Part shown: piece after piece, positions 1-11,815 of the stretch
Position numbering within the stretch: the first letter of the stretch is position 1
Layout of the letters: every line of letters starts with the position of its first letter
Assembly: GCA_029844215.1 (NCBI GenBank)
Contig: CM056734.1
Span: 14,022,501-14,086,500 of the forward strand
Origin: Przewalskia tangutica
Taxonomy: Eukaryota; Streptophyta; Magnoliopsida; Solanales; Solanaceae
Direction of reading: 5' to 3'
Length of the DNA stretch: 64,000 nt
The notes under the pieces: generated by a model
What the model saw: only the letters and a program-made list of their open reading frames with translations
Databases searched by the model: none
What the model was told of the DNA's origin: nothing
Program-made: the position numbers and the translations under genes

Positions 1-181
1 ACCAACACCGAACAAACCGCCGCCGCCCAACCTCAACCCCACCTTCAAAACGACTCCTACTACCCATATACCTCACCCCGCCACATTTCACCATAATCAG
101 CCCTAATCGCCAAAGCAACCAATACCCACGCACCACACCCATTACCCAAAGAAACAACCTGCATAAACTAACTTACGCAAT

Positions 182-1640
182 GTGGCTCACCTTTACCGCC
201 CCCGTGCTTCACCAAGGGGATCATTACGAAGAAATGGAGAGGAAGTCCGAGCCAAAATGGACGAGGACGTGGCAATGAAATTCATAGTCCGAAAGAAGCG
301 TTCGGGCATGCGATCGGACAAAGGTCACGGGCGACTAGACTACGAGGATCTTTGCACGCATCCGCACGCGAACCGCCATGGGGTACAAGGCCAAGTTTGA
401 ACTATTTGATGGAAAAGGGAACCCCGCGCACACTCGAGGTCATATCGCGAAGCTAATCGGGGTAGGAAGAACCCATGGCCATTATGAAGTTGTTCATTCG
501 AACTTGACCGCGAGGCGCTAGATTGGTATACCACCAAGATCCGCGAAATGGCACACCGGAATGCATCGCCCAGATTTTGTGAGCGATTCCATTTCAACAC
601 GTAAACCGCTGGATAGGTTCTACTTAATGAAGTTGGAGAAGAAGACTACGTAAACATTCGCAGAATACGCCATGGCGCGTTCAGAGGCGCGAAAGTGCAA
701 CCACCCACGCGAGAGAGATGACCACATTATTCGTGATAATCTTTGAAGGATGCAACCTACTATGAGCGGACGATGATAAGCGTCGTCGCGGAATTTTGCG
801 GAAGTTATTAGAATGGGCGACTTCAGAAGAAGGTATTAAACCGGTAGGATTACAACCGGGCAAAGATTACAGCAACTAATAAGGCGATTCACTGTGGCAC
901 TGGGAGTACTTCACAGAGGAAGAAAGAGACAGCCTTCCCTTCCATGTTTGTACAAGAACGCAAACCCAAGCATTTATGACATACCAAAACCCATCATACT
1001 ACCCCAACTACCACACACACTCTATATATAACACTTCACAAGCACTGCTTATCCCGCCCCGCATAGATCCACCCATCAAGCCCGCCAATGTATAGAGCAC
1101 CCAACGCGCCCAGAGCAAATAAGAATTCAAGGAAAACCACCCAAAGTGCGCACTCACTAGTGAACCCATACCTCAAATATATGAAAGGTCATGAGCCGCA
1201 GCCTAATCCAACCGATTCCTGAAGGATCCACGACCCTATCCCAAGATGGTATGATGAACAAGCGTTGCGCGTATCACCCAATAGCCCAGACATGACATCA
1301 AGGTTGCCACTCCTCCGGGGACGTAATCGAGGCACCGATCGCAGGCGGTAATTCGGCAAAGGATCTCGCCCCAAATGTGCATTGATAACCCTTGCCAAAC
1401 CACGCCACGCCAATGTGCACTGATAACCTTAGATGAGGAATACACTTCGCCTATGCCCATTCCGCCGAATCACCATTTATCCGAGCATGCACCACGCAGA
1501 GGCCGTAAGAGGAGATAGCGGAGCATGAAGACCCAACCATCCACGAGGCGCAGTACGGGCGCGTATTGATTGGATTTGCACTCGCTTCGTCCGCCAGAGC
1601 ACGGATAGAAAAGCGATTTATTTTAGCGTAATAATTTATA
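182..1640 (+). pseudogene. decayed Tat/Ogre gag, copy A
   Basis: This is the counterpart of the gag at 18043-19960, recognisable in short pieces spread over all three frames. Segments matching copy B include the stretch ending with KFIVRKKRSGMRSDKGHGR (about 280-350) and later pieces equivalent to the capsid region FYLMKLEKK (about 620-650). Frequent 1-4 base differences from copy B break the frame every 50-100 bases, so no gag protein could be made. Many of the differences fall on CAG/CTG triplets (see findings), so part of the damage may be a sequencing artefact. The N-terminal part of gag is outside the window. Confidence 0.7.
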
Positions 1641-2477
1641 AACTCATATTTAAGCTTTAATAATGTTTTCTTCGCTTTGCTTGTAATGAACTACGCTTGA
1701 CCCGATTCCTTAGTGGATACGTGGCGCCGCCTCGCCTGGCCCCACATCTAGAAATTTTAATTTTCCCAATATTCGCTTGTAATGAACTACGTTCGACCGA
1801 TTCCCCATTGGGATACGTGGCGCCTAAATCGGCTTTGCCACACCATTAGGAAACTTTCCTTTGCTTTGAAAATGACAAGAATACACATAGCCTACAAGAA
1901 CTACATTGAGACCCATTTAGGCCGACACCCTTTTCAAAACCGGACAGAGAAACTGCATGCGGGTTGCAAGTCCAAACAAGCCACACAGATATCAAGGAAC
2001 AAGGCAATAAGTCAAATATGAATCGACCCCCAAAACTCACAAATTTTTCTTGAGCGCAGTCTTTTAATATTAATGTAAGGTAGTGCAATGTACCAAGCGT
2101 AAAATACGAAAAGCGTCTCTTCGCAGGTGAAAAGCAAAGCGCAGAGGATGACAACAATCCAAAGTCCGCAGCAAGAGCAGCAGCAGCAGAAAGGGGCATC
2201 AACAATCGGCAATCAAAGTTCAGAGTTCCGCAACAAAACCTAGCGCATCAACTCGAAAGCATAAAGTCAAATTGGCAACCCACGATCGCACACAAAGAAA
2301 GGCATCATGGCAATTCGTCAGCTGCAACGTTCAGCATGTCCGTGCGAAGACAACATCTCAGGGATGACATCTCTACCCACAAAATTGCACTTCTCATATG
2401 TATTTATCATTTCATTTAAACAGGTATACACTAACGTCTTTTCTCAAGCTTAGCTTATGAGCATTTATTCTACAGAG

Positions 2478-2850
2478 CAAAGAAGAACACGCCCGCATAA
2501 CGACGTAATCAAGAAGTCCACGCAACGACAAAGAAGAATGACACGCCCGCATAACGACGTAATCAAGAAGTCCACGCAACGACGCCAAAGCAGAACACGC
2601 CCGCATAACGACGTAATCGCAAGTCCACGCAACGACGCCAAAGAAGAACACGCCCGCATAACGACGTTATCAGCACAACAAGTCCACGCAACGACGCCAA
2701 AGAAGAACACGCCCGCATAACGACGTAATCGCAAGTCCACGCAACGACGCCAAGAAGAATACGCCCGCATAATGACGTTATCGACAAGACAAAGAACACG
2801 CCCAAGCGACGCTATCAGCACAACAAGTCCGAAAACGACGCCATCATCAG
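2478..2850 (+). repeat. tandem repeat, about 7 units of 51-59 bp, in the Ogre-like 3' region
   Basis: Units begin CAAAGAAGAACACGCCCGC, continue with ATAACGACGTAATC and end GTCCACGCAACGACGC. They start near 2478, 2529, 2586, 2639, 2698, 2751 and 2790, the last two being shortened. Tandem arrays between the coding region and the 3' LTR are typical of Tat/Ogre elements. No coding function is implied. Confidence 0.85.
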
Positions 2851-3375
2851 CATATCACGCATGGACGATTTCTATACTCCCGAAATTGCATTTCTTACGC
2901 ATGCTTTATTATTTTGTCTTAGCAGTTATGCACTAACTCTTTCTGGAGCTTTAGTCTACAGGGGCAGTTGCAGCAAGGACAACATATCCGCGTTCACAAT
3001 CGCAACACGTCTGTACAAGGACAAAAATCACAGCATTCGCAACATCGCATCAACACAGCAGGCATCACACTTTTGCAGGATAACCTTTTCTACTCACAGT
3101 TACATTGTTTTTAAAATTATGCATCATCATTTTGCCTTAACAGTTATGCACTAACCGTTTGTTCAAGTCTTAGCATGCAGGAGCAGGAGCACAACGTGGA
3201 TTTTCTCTACAAATAACCGGCAATCTGTTGGGCCAACCTTCCCAACGATCGCGTAGCGGCCTCAGCGTCGGCCCACTCGCTTCCACATCACCGTAGAACC
3301 CAAAGACCACAAGCCATAGCGCAGACACCTGTGTTCAAGCCGCTTATATTCTTTACTTTTTACACCATAGCCCGA

Positions 3376-3552
3376 TGTCATCATAACTCGACATCGGGAC
3401 GGCTGAGTCCGCGTTAGCCCGCTGTTTTGACCATGGTGACCAAAGGTCGCCATAACTCGACATCGACAGCTTTGAGTCCGCTTTAGCCCGCCTTAGTGTT
3501 TTGACCATGGTATCCAGTGTCGTCATAACTCGACATCGGGACGATTTTGATT
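3376..3552 (+). repeat. tandem repeat, 2.5 units of 70-73 bp
   Basis: Three units start at 3376, 3446 and 3519, each containing CATAACTCGACATCG. The first two also share TTTGACCATGG and a run around GAGTCCG...TTAGCCCG. The array sits about 100 bases upstream of the LTR polypurine tract and belongs to the same 3' untranslated region as the 2478-2850 array. Confidence 0.7.
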
Positions 3553-3653
3553 TTTCGTCACTTGTCTACCGCCAAAGATTTCGCACTTCAGGATCGAGAC
3601 AAAATTGGTTATGAGTCAACGTCTTTGTCCGAAGATTCTTCCATCATCTCCAT

Positions 3654-3668
3654 ACAAAGAGGGACAGC
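3654..3668 (+). other. polypurine tract upstream of the Ogre-like LTR
   Basis: ACAAAGAGGGACAGC lies immediately before the LTR terminus TGTTGACACC. A purine-rich tract in this place primes plus-strand DNA synthesis in LTR retrotransposons. It marks copy A as the element for which 3669-7608 is the 3' LTR. Confidence 0.6.
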
Positions 3669-6600
3669 TGTTGACACCCAATTTTGACCCTCCCGTCCAG
3701 CCATTAACTATAAAATTACACTAATTTTGTAAAATAATTTTTTAGGATTTTTATAATAAAATGCAGCAATAAAACATAAATACAGGCATAAATAATTAAT
3801 TTAATAATGACATCGCGTCTTACGTAGAGTTTTAAGCACTTAGAGTCTCGCGCCCGCATTAATTAACTTTAAGCTTTGTCGTAATTCTTAAATAATTAAT
3901 AAATGCATAAAATAAATAATTTAGCGATAACGTCGTGTCAGGTAGCATAGCCGCATTTATTAGTAATCATTTGTAATTTAAAATCAATTTTTACCTAATA
4001 CATGCATTTAATAGCGTCGCATAAAAAAAGCTTTAAACAATTCTTTAAATATCATATTTTGCATTTAGCGTTTAAATAATGAGCTTCATTTTAATTTAAC
4101 TTCGCAATAATGCATAATAATAAGATTTTAAATAATAGCGCCGCATTCTAAAATATTAAGCATTAATTAAATAACACGCCCGTATTTATTATAATAATTA
4201 GACTAATTTAGCACCTAAATAATTATAATAAAGCACCTAAATAATTTAACTAAATTCATTAATCTAAATTAATTAAAATAACCTAACCTAATACCCTAGT
4301 AATTAGCCCATCAGCCATTACCCCTTAAATAACCCGCAGCCCACACCCAACGCAGCCCAATCGCGTCGCCCCGGCCCACGTTTTTCCCCTTAACCAGCAG
4401 CCCACTACAGGGACCTCACTTCATCTTCGTCGACAGCCCTTAGAAATAAGGAAAAAACATGAAGGAACCCTAGCAACCGCCGCACCTCACTCCCATCACC
4501 ATACCCGGATTTCTCGCCGGAGAATCCGGGGTTTCCCTTTATCCACGCACCCCAGTCGACTTTCCTTTCCCGTCTCCAACGATTTCTTACCTTAAACCCA
4601 TTATCTACCTTCCTTCCTATCACAAAATCAGTAGCAAATCTCGTCGAATCAGCACCAATATTAGCCCAATCTCAGCCCTTATTTACTTACCATAAGTCGT
4701 CCAGTACGAAATCTTGCCCAAATCGTGTCAATCGCAACTTACCATAATCCATTCAAATCACACCTAGAATCAGTACGAAATCTCGTCGAATCAGCACCAA
4801 TTTTAGCCCATTCTCAGCCTTACCAACTTAGAACCCAAACGATGGCTATATAAAGCGCATGCAAAAGAGATTTGAAGAAGCGCAGAGCCTGGGAGGTAGC
4901 ATTCAAGAGGAGCGTAAGACACAGAGCGCAGAAGGAAAGCATCGTGAAGTTGTGGTCGCAGACCTGCACCATTAGTATCATACAAATAGGAAATTCGAAA
5001 CCCTTTCTTTCAAATCCAGCAAAGGAATCAACAAACAAACCTTGCCCTTTCATTCGCATCGCAAAAACCAAAACTCGAGTGGACCGACGACTTGATACGC
5101 TTGCCTCGCCTGCGAGAAGGTAAACCCAAACTCTTTTCCGTTCATTTGGTATTTCTGTGCATTTTCTGTATTAAACGTGTAGCAGTTTAGTCTCGGTCGC
5201 ATAATCTGAGATTAGTATAGGATACAGTGGTGTATTGTGTGTTGTATTGAATAATTGTATGTTGTTGTGATCTGTCTAAACTCGTTTGAATGCTCAAAAG
5301 CGTGTTTATTTGTCTGAGGATTACATTTGGTCGATTAAATGTCATGTATTGTTCGTCATATCACCTAGTAATGGATTAAGCCCAGAAGTAAATTAAGTAA
5401 TGTTGGTATTGTCTCATATTTGTTGAAGTGTTAAATTACTTCAAGGATATTTCCTTACCTTTCGGGTTACGTGCAAAAGAAATCTGAAACTGTTGAAACC
5501 TTTCGTCGCCTTACCCACATCAATGAATATCTACCTTTGTCCTCTTATTGCCTGCTCTAGATTACCCAGTCTCGGTCCGTATGTTTTAAACTTAGTCATG
5601 TGTGTGCTTTATTTGAATACATTATTTGTATGTAGTTCAGATTCTTCTTGAGTGTCTGATTAGCTAAGCCTGGGTCACGAGATCTAAGAAACGACTATTT
5701 GCATCTATTCATGTATCCTGTAGCCACCGCTCATTCGTGAGTGTTGTTTACCAGATATGAAATTTATGAATGGCTATCTCAAAAATTGCATTAGTCTAAA
5801 AGGAAATTGCTTCGAATGCTTGCTCATGTCTTCCATATACACAACCCTGCATACTTAAGATGATGTCCAAAAATGGTAACTAATCTTATTGTTTGTCTCA
5901 CATGTGTATTCAAATTGGTCATACATTTCACTTTGCTTGCCTAAAAGTGTAATGCCTTAATGACAACATGTAGCATTTTAAGCCTTTAACCACCACCGTA
6001 GGAGTATACGCCTAATTTTAGTGTATTTACAACATATTTGAGAACCCATATACCGCAGCAGTCTTGTGTATATTGTGTGTATTTTTGGGTATATTCTCGA
6101 CCGTTTCGCTTAGCAATTACTATCTGCGTGCATGTCTTGATAAATTGGCTTTAGTTGTTGAGTTTGTCAAAGCCCATCGCCCATTTGAAGTCACACATAA
6201 GTCGCCCGTAACCCATAAGTCTCGGTTGCTGCATGTGTGGGCTAAGCCCATTTAGTTATGGTATTGTTACTCACCGCTATTACATTTATGGCTAGGCCCA
6301 TTCGGTCTACTTCATTAATAGAACATTTTCACGAATCGCATAGTTTTATTTATGGATTTGCACTACTCTGTTGTTGGTTGTCTAAGTTGAATTATATGCT
6401 TTAGACTGATTCGGTATTTTGGGCATATACTAATCCTTATCTTTTCTTATTTTTACATGAAACGCAACGCCTTGGAGCAAAGGAAGAGTCTCGTCTGAGA
6501 CTCGCCACACCCATTAATACCCGCATCTATGTGCATTTCTCTATCCGCATCTAATTCCAAAGCCGCAGCGAAGACATCGCCATTCCCGAATCCTTCTAAT

Positions 6601-7608
6601 TATTTTCTACCCGCCCCATTCATTTATTTGTTGTAAATTATATGTCTAACACTACATTAATTAGTAGGATACTCAAAATAGTTAAACCTCGAGCCAATAA
6701 ATTATAAAGTAGCTTAGCATTAATTTAATTTTGCTTTCCTTAAGTTAATTACTTTAGGCACGCCATACATTGTTTAGCATTTCTAATAAACCACCCAATA
6801 ATCTTCACTTGCATAATCAATCATGTAGCTAGGATATTATTTGTGATCAAATTCCTAACCCATTTTCAAAAATGCATTATCATTCATATATGAAAATTAT
6901 TTTGCTTACTAAATGGACACTTTGTATGCTAGGACTATTTTATAATGCATATTTTGCCATAATTGATTTTGCACTACTACTTCTATGTTATGCTATACAA
7001 TCGAATAAATTCATATAAATACCTTATGACTGCATGTTTTCCATCAAAACTAACTTTATATATATTAAAACAAAATCTCACACTTTCTTTTGGTCAAAAT
7101 ACATCTTATATGTTTTAAATACTTTCTTTCAAATATTTTCTAAAACATGCATTTCTCTAACATAATAATTAACCCTAGGTTTGGCAGGACAATCGCAAGT
7201 TAGCGGATCTTAGAGGGTGCCTAACCCCTTCCCTCTAGATTAATAAAAAACCCTTACCCAGAATCTCATTAAGTTTAGCAGACCATAAAAATGGAGTTAG
7301 TGTTGACTTTAACCTAGTTGACATTTAGGTGTCCTAATTCACCCAAACTAATTAGGTGGCGACTCCGCGAACCCTTAGCATTCTAGCAACCCTTTAGCAT
7401 TTTAACTTTTAAAGTTAACCTTTTCTAGCCCCTTTAGCATTTTAGCACCCTTTTAAACTTTAGCATCCTTTGCAATTTTAGCATCCTTTTAGCATTTTTA
7501 AAACCTTTAAGCCTTTTTAACTACTTAGCATTTATGTTATTTATTTTCTAACCTTTTATTTGAGCAGCAGGAGTTTAGAAAATGTCGCAGCCGGAAAAGG
7601 GCGTGACA
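3669..7608 (+). mobile_element. Tat/Ogre-type LTR (3.94 kb)
   Basis: The LTR starts TGTTGACACCCAATTTTGAC, a terminus characteristic of Tat/Ogre LTRs, and ends GGGCGTGACA. It is preceded by a polypurine tract and followed after four bases by an 18-nt primer binding site, so it serves at once as 3' LTR of copy A and 5' LTR of copy B. A good TATA box, TATATAAAG, lies at 4847-4855. 3700-4300 is very AT-rich. A primer-site-like sequence TGGCGACTCCGCGAACCC occurs inside the LTR at 7357-7374, about 235 bases from its end. The last ~1.2 kb resembles the LTR piece at 30360-31353. No gene lies within it. Confidence 0.88.
4847..4855 (+). promoter_or_regulatory. TATA box of the Ogre-like LTR
   Basis: TATATAAAG in an otherwise mixed-composition stretch, about 1.18 kb into the LTR, is the most TATA-like site in this LTR. 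Transcription would start about 30 bases downstream, near 4885. This is prediction from sequence only. Confidence 0.5.
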
Positions 7609-7612
7609 GAAA

Positions 7613-7630
7613 TGGCGACTCCACTGGGGA
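7613..7630 (+). other. primer binding site (tRNA-Arg type) of Ogre-like copy B
   Basis: TGGCGACTCCACTGGGGA starts four bases after the LTR end. Ogre/Tat elements use a primer site of this form, complementary to the 3' end of a tRNA-Arg. It proves that minus-strand DNA synthesis could start from this LTR as a 5' LTR. Confidence 0.85.
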
Positions 7631-8332
7631 TTTTAGGTTCTTAACCACAACAGACCTAGGGTTATTATTTGGCATTATTTTTGCATTTAATTTTCGCGTG
7701 CTGTATTTTGTTTTATTCATCTTAATTGCTATTTGCTTTACTGCTTTCCTTAAAATGGCATTCCGCTCATATTTCTTCCACTCTGGAAAATTCACACAAT
7801 CACACACTCATGCGCTGGTGTGCTCCGCGCACCCGCAAATTTCTTTCAAAAAATATCCAAATTTTAGGAGAGTTGGCGCCTGCGCGGAGTTAGATCGGTT
7901 AAATCGATCACCGTAGCTTCTCACTCGAGTTGTCCGCTCGGGAACCTTGCGTCCAGAAAAGCCAAATCTTAGAAACTTAAGATAGAGCTATACCACCCTT
8001 TATTTTAGGGCATGCATGCATTTACCTTAGGTGGGTTGGTCCTTGGCATCGACACCACAATTAGGAAGACACCAAACTTGTCGACGGGTTTCTCAACCCA
8101 ACGACCAACCAGCAGATTATGTGTAGCGTGGCAATGACAGACAAATCCAAACCCAATCATGACATGCTGAAATTGGGAAAAGTGCACCGTCATTTGGTCG
8201 CCATTTCCAACAAAGGCATTATAGTTGGACGACTTGGACAAATCCGTCATAATCTCGCATAAGTGACGTTTAGGCTTACCTCTGGCATAAAGAGGTCCCC
8301 CTGCATGTTAGGAAACGTTTGAATGTGCTATG
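7631..8332 (+). mobile_element. 5' leader of Ogre-like copy B, up to the nested insertion
   Basis: Non-coding leader between the primer site and gag. It breaks off at 8332 with the 5-bp word CTATG and resumes at 17925 with the same CTATG after the nested Tekay/Del element. I see no open frame here that matches a known family; the 118-codon frame across the LTR end is chance. Confidence 0.7.
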
Positions 8333-11300
8333 TGTCACGACCCGTTCCGGGGCCCGTGACCGGTGCCTTACCCCGGGCACCCAAGTAGACATACATCAGA
8401 GTAATCAGCGGAACATAAAGACAATACATGAAACCAGTGTAATAAGGCGGTGAAATAAGAAGGCAAAGCAACTAAAAGCGGTTACCTTCAGTATATATAT
8501 AAATAACAACTTTTTCAACATGAACAGTTTAATCCTTTTTACAAACCCGGCCCACAACAGTACTACAAACCTCTAAGAATGATACGACAACAATGGCGGG
8601 ACAGGGCCCCGCCAAACCCCTGAATGTAAACACTTACGACGGCGGACTATACCACCGATAAGCCTCGGAGAAACGGAGCTTCCCAAACGCCAATCAGACC
8701 ACGAGCTAGGATCAACGGCGGTGTACCTCAACTGCGGCATGAACGCGGCCGAAGGAGTCGATAACAGTGCAGTATGTGGCGAAAATACATCGTAAATGAA
8801 ATCATAGCGATCATATAAAGCGAGACATGTATGATAACCAAACTACGATTTACAACAAAGCGATCGTATCGAGTTAGGGACTCACGCCTCAAGTCATCAC
8901 TCAAGTATAACAACGGGTCTCGTGCCCACCACATCAATCGTGCCGTGGAATACCTTCCTCACCGGCGATCATGATATAAAAGCACCAAGGAACACACATG
9001 AACACCGTGTCCCACTGTGTCATAATAAAATCAGACGGGGTAAATGCGAAGGCATAGCCGACTAAAAACCACAGCATCAACAAGGTCATGAATCAGATCA
9101 TAAGATCTGTCTGACCGTCACATGATCAAAGCGGCCACTTGCCCGCAGATCGATGTCGCGCGTCTAACCACGAACTCCCGCACTCCGCGTAGGCCAATCT
9201 CATCGGCCCGCATGAGGTATTCCCCGTCGAGGGTAGCTACTCCCGGCATCGCCCCGACTTCGCACCGCACGGCCACGGACCGCGTGCCCATAAAGGCGTA
9301 CACTAACTCGAACTCGTAGTTCGCGATAGGCCGGGACTGCATGCAGGTATTCTCGAATCATAGGTCCATCGACCGCTGAGTCTACCCCGCGTCGGAGGGC
9401 TTAACCCGGAATCATCTCAAGAGATGAATGCCACAATACTATCATAACGATCGATAGTTAATAAGCACAATCGGAAACCCTTCACACAAACATCACAAGA
9501 TACTAACACACGTAGCATCCCAACACGCGTTTACTTATCAACGCAATCAAGAAAGTATTACAAGGCTATCACAAACCAATACAATCAAGTTGTTCACACA
9601 AGGTACCTTCTACTATATGATTAACAAAATCGGGTTTTATCCCCAAAGTACTTCATACATTAACTCTTTAAAAGATCGTTACTTTCACAATGTCACACAA
9701 TACCGTAGTATAAAATAGAGTGACTATCCTTTTAAAGTAAATCAATTACTTCTCTTTGTAAAATCAAGTAGCATTCTTTTCCAATGATCAAGTTTGCCTA
9801 ATTTCCAATGTTCAAGTTTCTCATTTTAGAAAGGTTTCGTAGTTCATAGTCTTATTCATTTGAGAATATAATTCTCCTTAAAACTATCTGAGAAACATAA
9901 GTCTTATATGTGAGTAGGATATTCTTGTTTATAACAATCTTGTTCTGAATGACCATGATCTAGGAAATATCATTTTGTCTCATCTTAGCTTATGCGGATG
10001 GAAGTTTCTCTTGGTTTTAATAATACTTAATTAGTCAAAACATTTCCTTTTATTAACGCTGCAGTGGTTTGTCGATACACATTCTGATTTCCAAAATCAG
10101 TAAAACATTCTTAAGCCGTTATACCTAACTTCCCATAAAGCTAGTATAACTCTTAAGTTTTTCAAAAACCAAGTATTACTTCTTCTTTCAAAATGATTCA
10201 AAAATCTTTTGAAATACTTCAAGTTCTTTATTAACACATAACAAGCCAGTTATAGTTCAAATCAGTACCTTTTAAAAAAACCACATGTATTTTCTTACCA
10301 ACATAAAGCTGTTATAACCAACTTCCCATAAAGTCGTTATAACACTTTATGTTTTAAACCAATCACATACATTTAGCACACGTATCGCTCACCGTACTAC
10401 ATAGTTCACACATATCATGCTAGAAGAGATAGGAAGAGGTTCACATACCTCGCGACGATTATCGACTAATAGCAAAACGCTCAGTACCTCAAACCGCGGC
10501 TACTCCTAAGCCAAGTAGATCGCGCGCGTAGTACTTCCACCTATAAGGCCACAAGCGCTTATTAACATAAGGTCTCTTCGTAGAACATTCTACTGAAAAT
10601 TCGCAGACTCCCCATGGCAGCGTAAATCTCCTCCTCTATCGAGGCCGCTACCAAGCCAACCAGGGGTTATACATCTAACCCTAACGGTACAATTCTACTC
10701 CACTGTACTACTTCAAGTCTCATGTAATACAGCCCTAAGTAATTATAGTTCGATGTCTTAACTTTAAATACAGCTTAAGTCGCAAGACATTCTGCGTAAG
10801 TATTATTCGGGCTTAAGTCAAAAGACATTGCCAATAACTACGTTCGATTCTATATATAGTATACTTCAACTATATATTCTAACAATATGTAATTTCCAAT
10901 TACAATAGAGGACAAGATATTTACCTCAATAAGCCCATAATTATCAAGTAAAAGTCGATCCAGGCAATCGTTTAGCTCAACTCGAGCGCTCCATCCCGCC
11001 TCCAAACTACCCTTAGAAGTTCTAACCAACTTCTACAAACTACTCCAACTAACCATGGAGATTTTCCTTAGGGTTTCGTTTAGAGGCTAAAGGGACGTAT
11101 AATAGTATTTTCCGGCTTTTCGTATAGAGGTACTTTGGAAATACTACAAGGTATTTGGGCTAAAGTATTTGGGTATTATAACAATACTTGAAGAGTATTT
11201 CTCTACCAAGGGGGTAGTATTTCACTAGCACAACTAGGCTAGGGGTTGCTCTCGGCCAAAGGCCACTCAAGGGGAGGGGAGTTGGGCGAGACAACTACTG

Positions 11301-11798
11301 AGGAGGAGTGTTTTGAGTCTAGGAATTTGCTCAAGTGTGGATGAAATAACTCATCAACTAAGGGGTATTTATAGGGCACTCAGGCCAAGATTGAGCCAAG
11401 TGGTAGGCAAGTGTAAGGTGAAGATTAAGCCATGTGTTGTGTGGGTCCCACTTGGTCATCCACTCACAAAATATCTCACAAACATTGACCAAACATTTTA
11501 GGCACAAAAGATGAAAAAAGCGTGCAAGCCTGAAGCTTCCACAAGGAAATTTCGTCAACCTTGGACACCTAAGGGTGACACGTGTCGCCCTCAATTGGTC
11601 CAAAATGTTTCCTCTCGGAAAAATCCGTAAAAATAATAAATGACATAGCCGAATTTTCCTACAAAAGTGGAAACGTTTCACGGAAAATGACTCTTTCGCA
11701 CTTGTGCACAAAAATAATTTCGGCCAAGCACTTTATCTCAAGTTCGAATTTTCTACGTACGTCCATACGTACATACTCTGAAAATACGGGGTATAACA
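8333..11798 (-). repeat. 3' LTR of the minus-strand Tekay/Del-like element
   Basis: A 3466-bp LTR aligned end to end with 14457-17924. It begins TGTCACGACC on the plus strand and ends GGGGTATAACA. Differences from its partner are mostly tiny indels at CAG/CTG triplets rather than ordinary transitions. No coding sequence: the open frames here are short and unsupported. Confidence 0.9.
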
Positions 11799-11815
11799 TT
11801 CTCCCCTCCTTAGAA
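11799..11815 (-). other. polypurine tract of the minus-strand Tekay/Del-like element
   Basis: On the minus strand the sequence CTAAGGAGGGGAGAA directly precedes the LTR terminus TGTTATACCCC. The identical tract precedes the 3' LTR of the plus-strand Tekay/Del element at 25781-25795, which confirms the orientation of both. Confidence 0.85.

Larger units (their letters stand above)
1..3668 (+). mobile_element. Tat/Ogre-type Ty3/gypsy element, internal region copy A (left-truncated by window)
   Basis: The first ~2.36 kb aligns base for base, with many small indels, to 18376-20765, so the two are copies of one family. Both hold a Tat/Ogre-type gag followed directly by a long non-coding 3' region, with no protease, reverse transcriptase or integrase between. 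Copy A continues through two tandem-repeat blocks to a purine-rich tract at 3654-3668 that abuts an LTR beginning at 3669. It is therefore the 3' part of an element whose 5' part lies outside the window. Family assignment rests on the gag sequence seen best in copy B and on the LTR and primer site downstream. The gag-only layout suggests a non-autonomous (TR-GAG-like) derivative, which is inference. Confidence 0.8.

Noticed and set aside
7560..7916. 118-codon plus-strand frame and its antisense partner
   Set aside because: It spans the LTR end and the primer site, so it is untranslated element leader.
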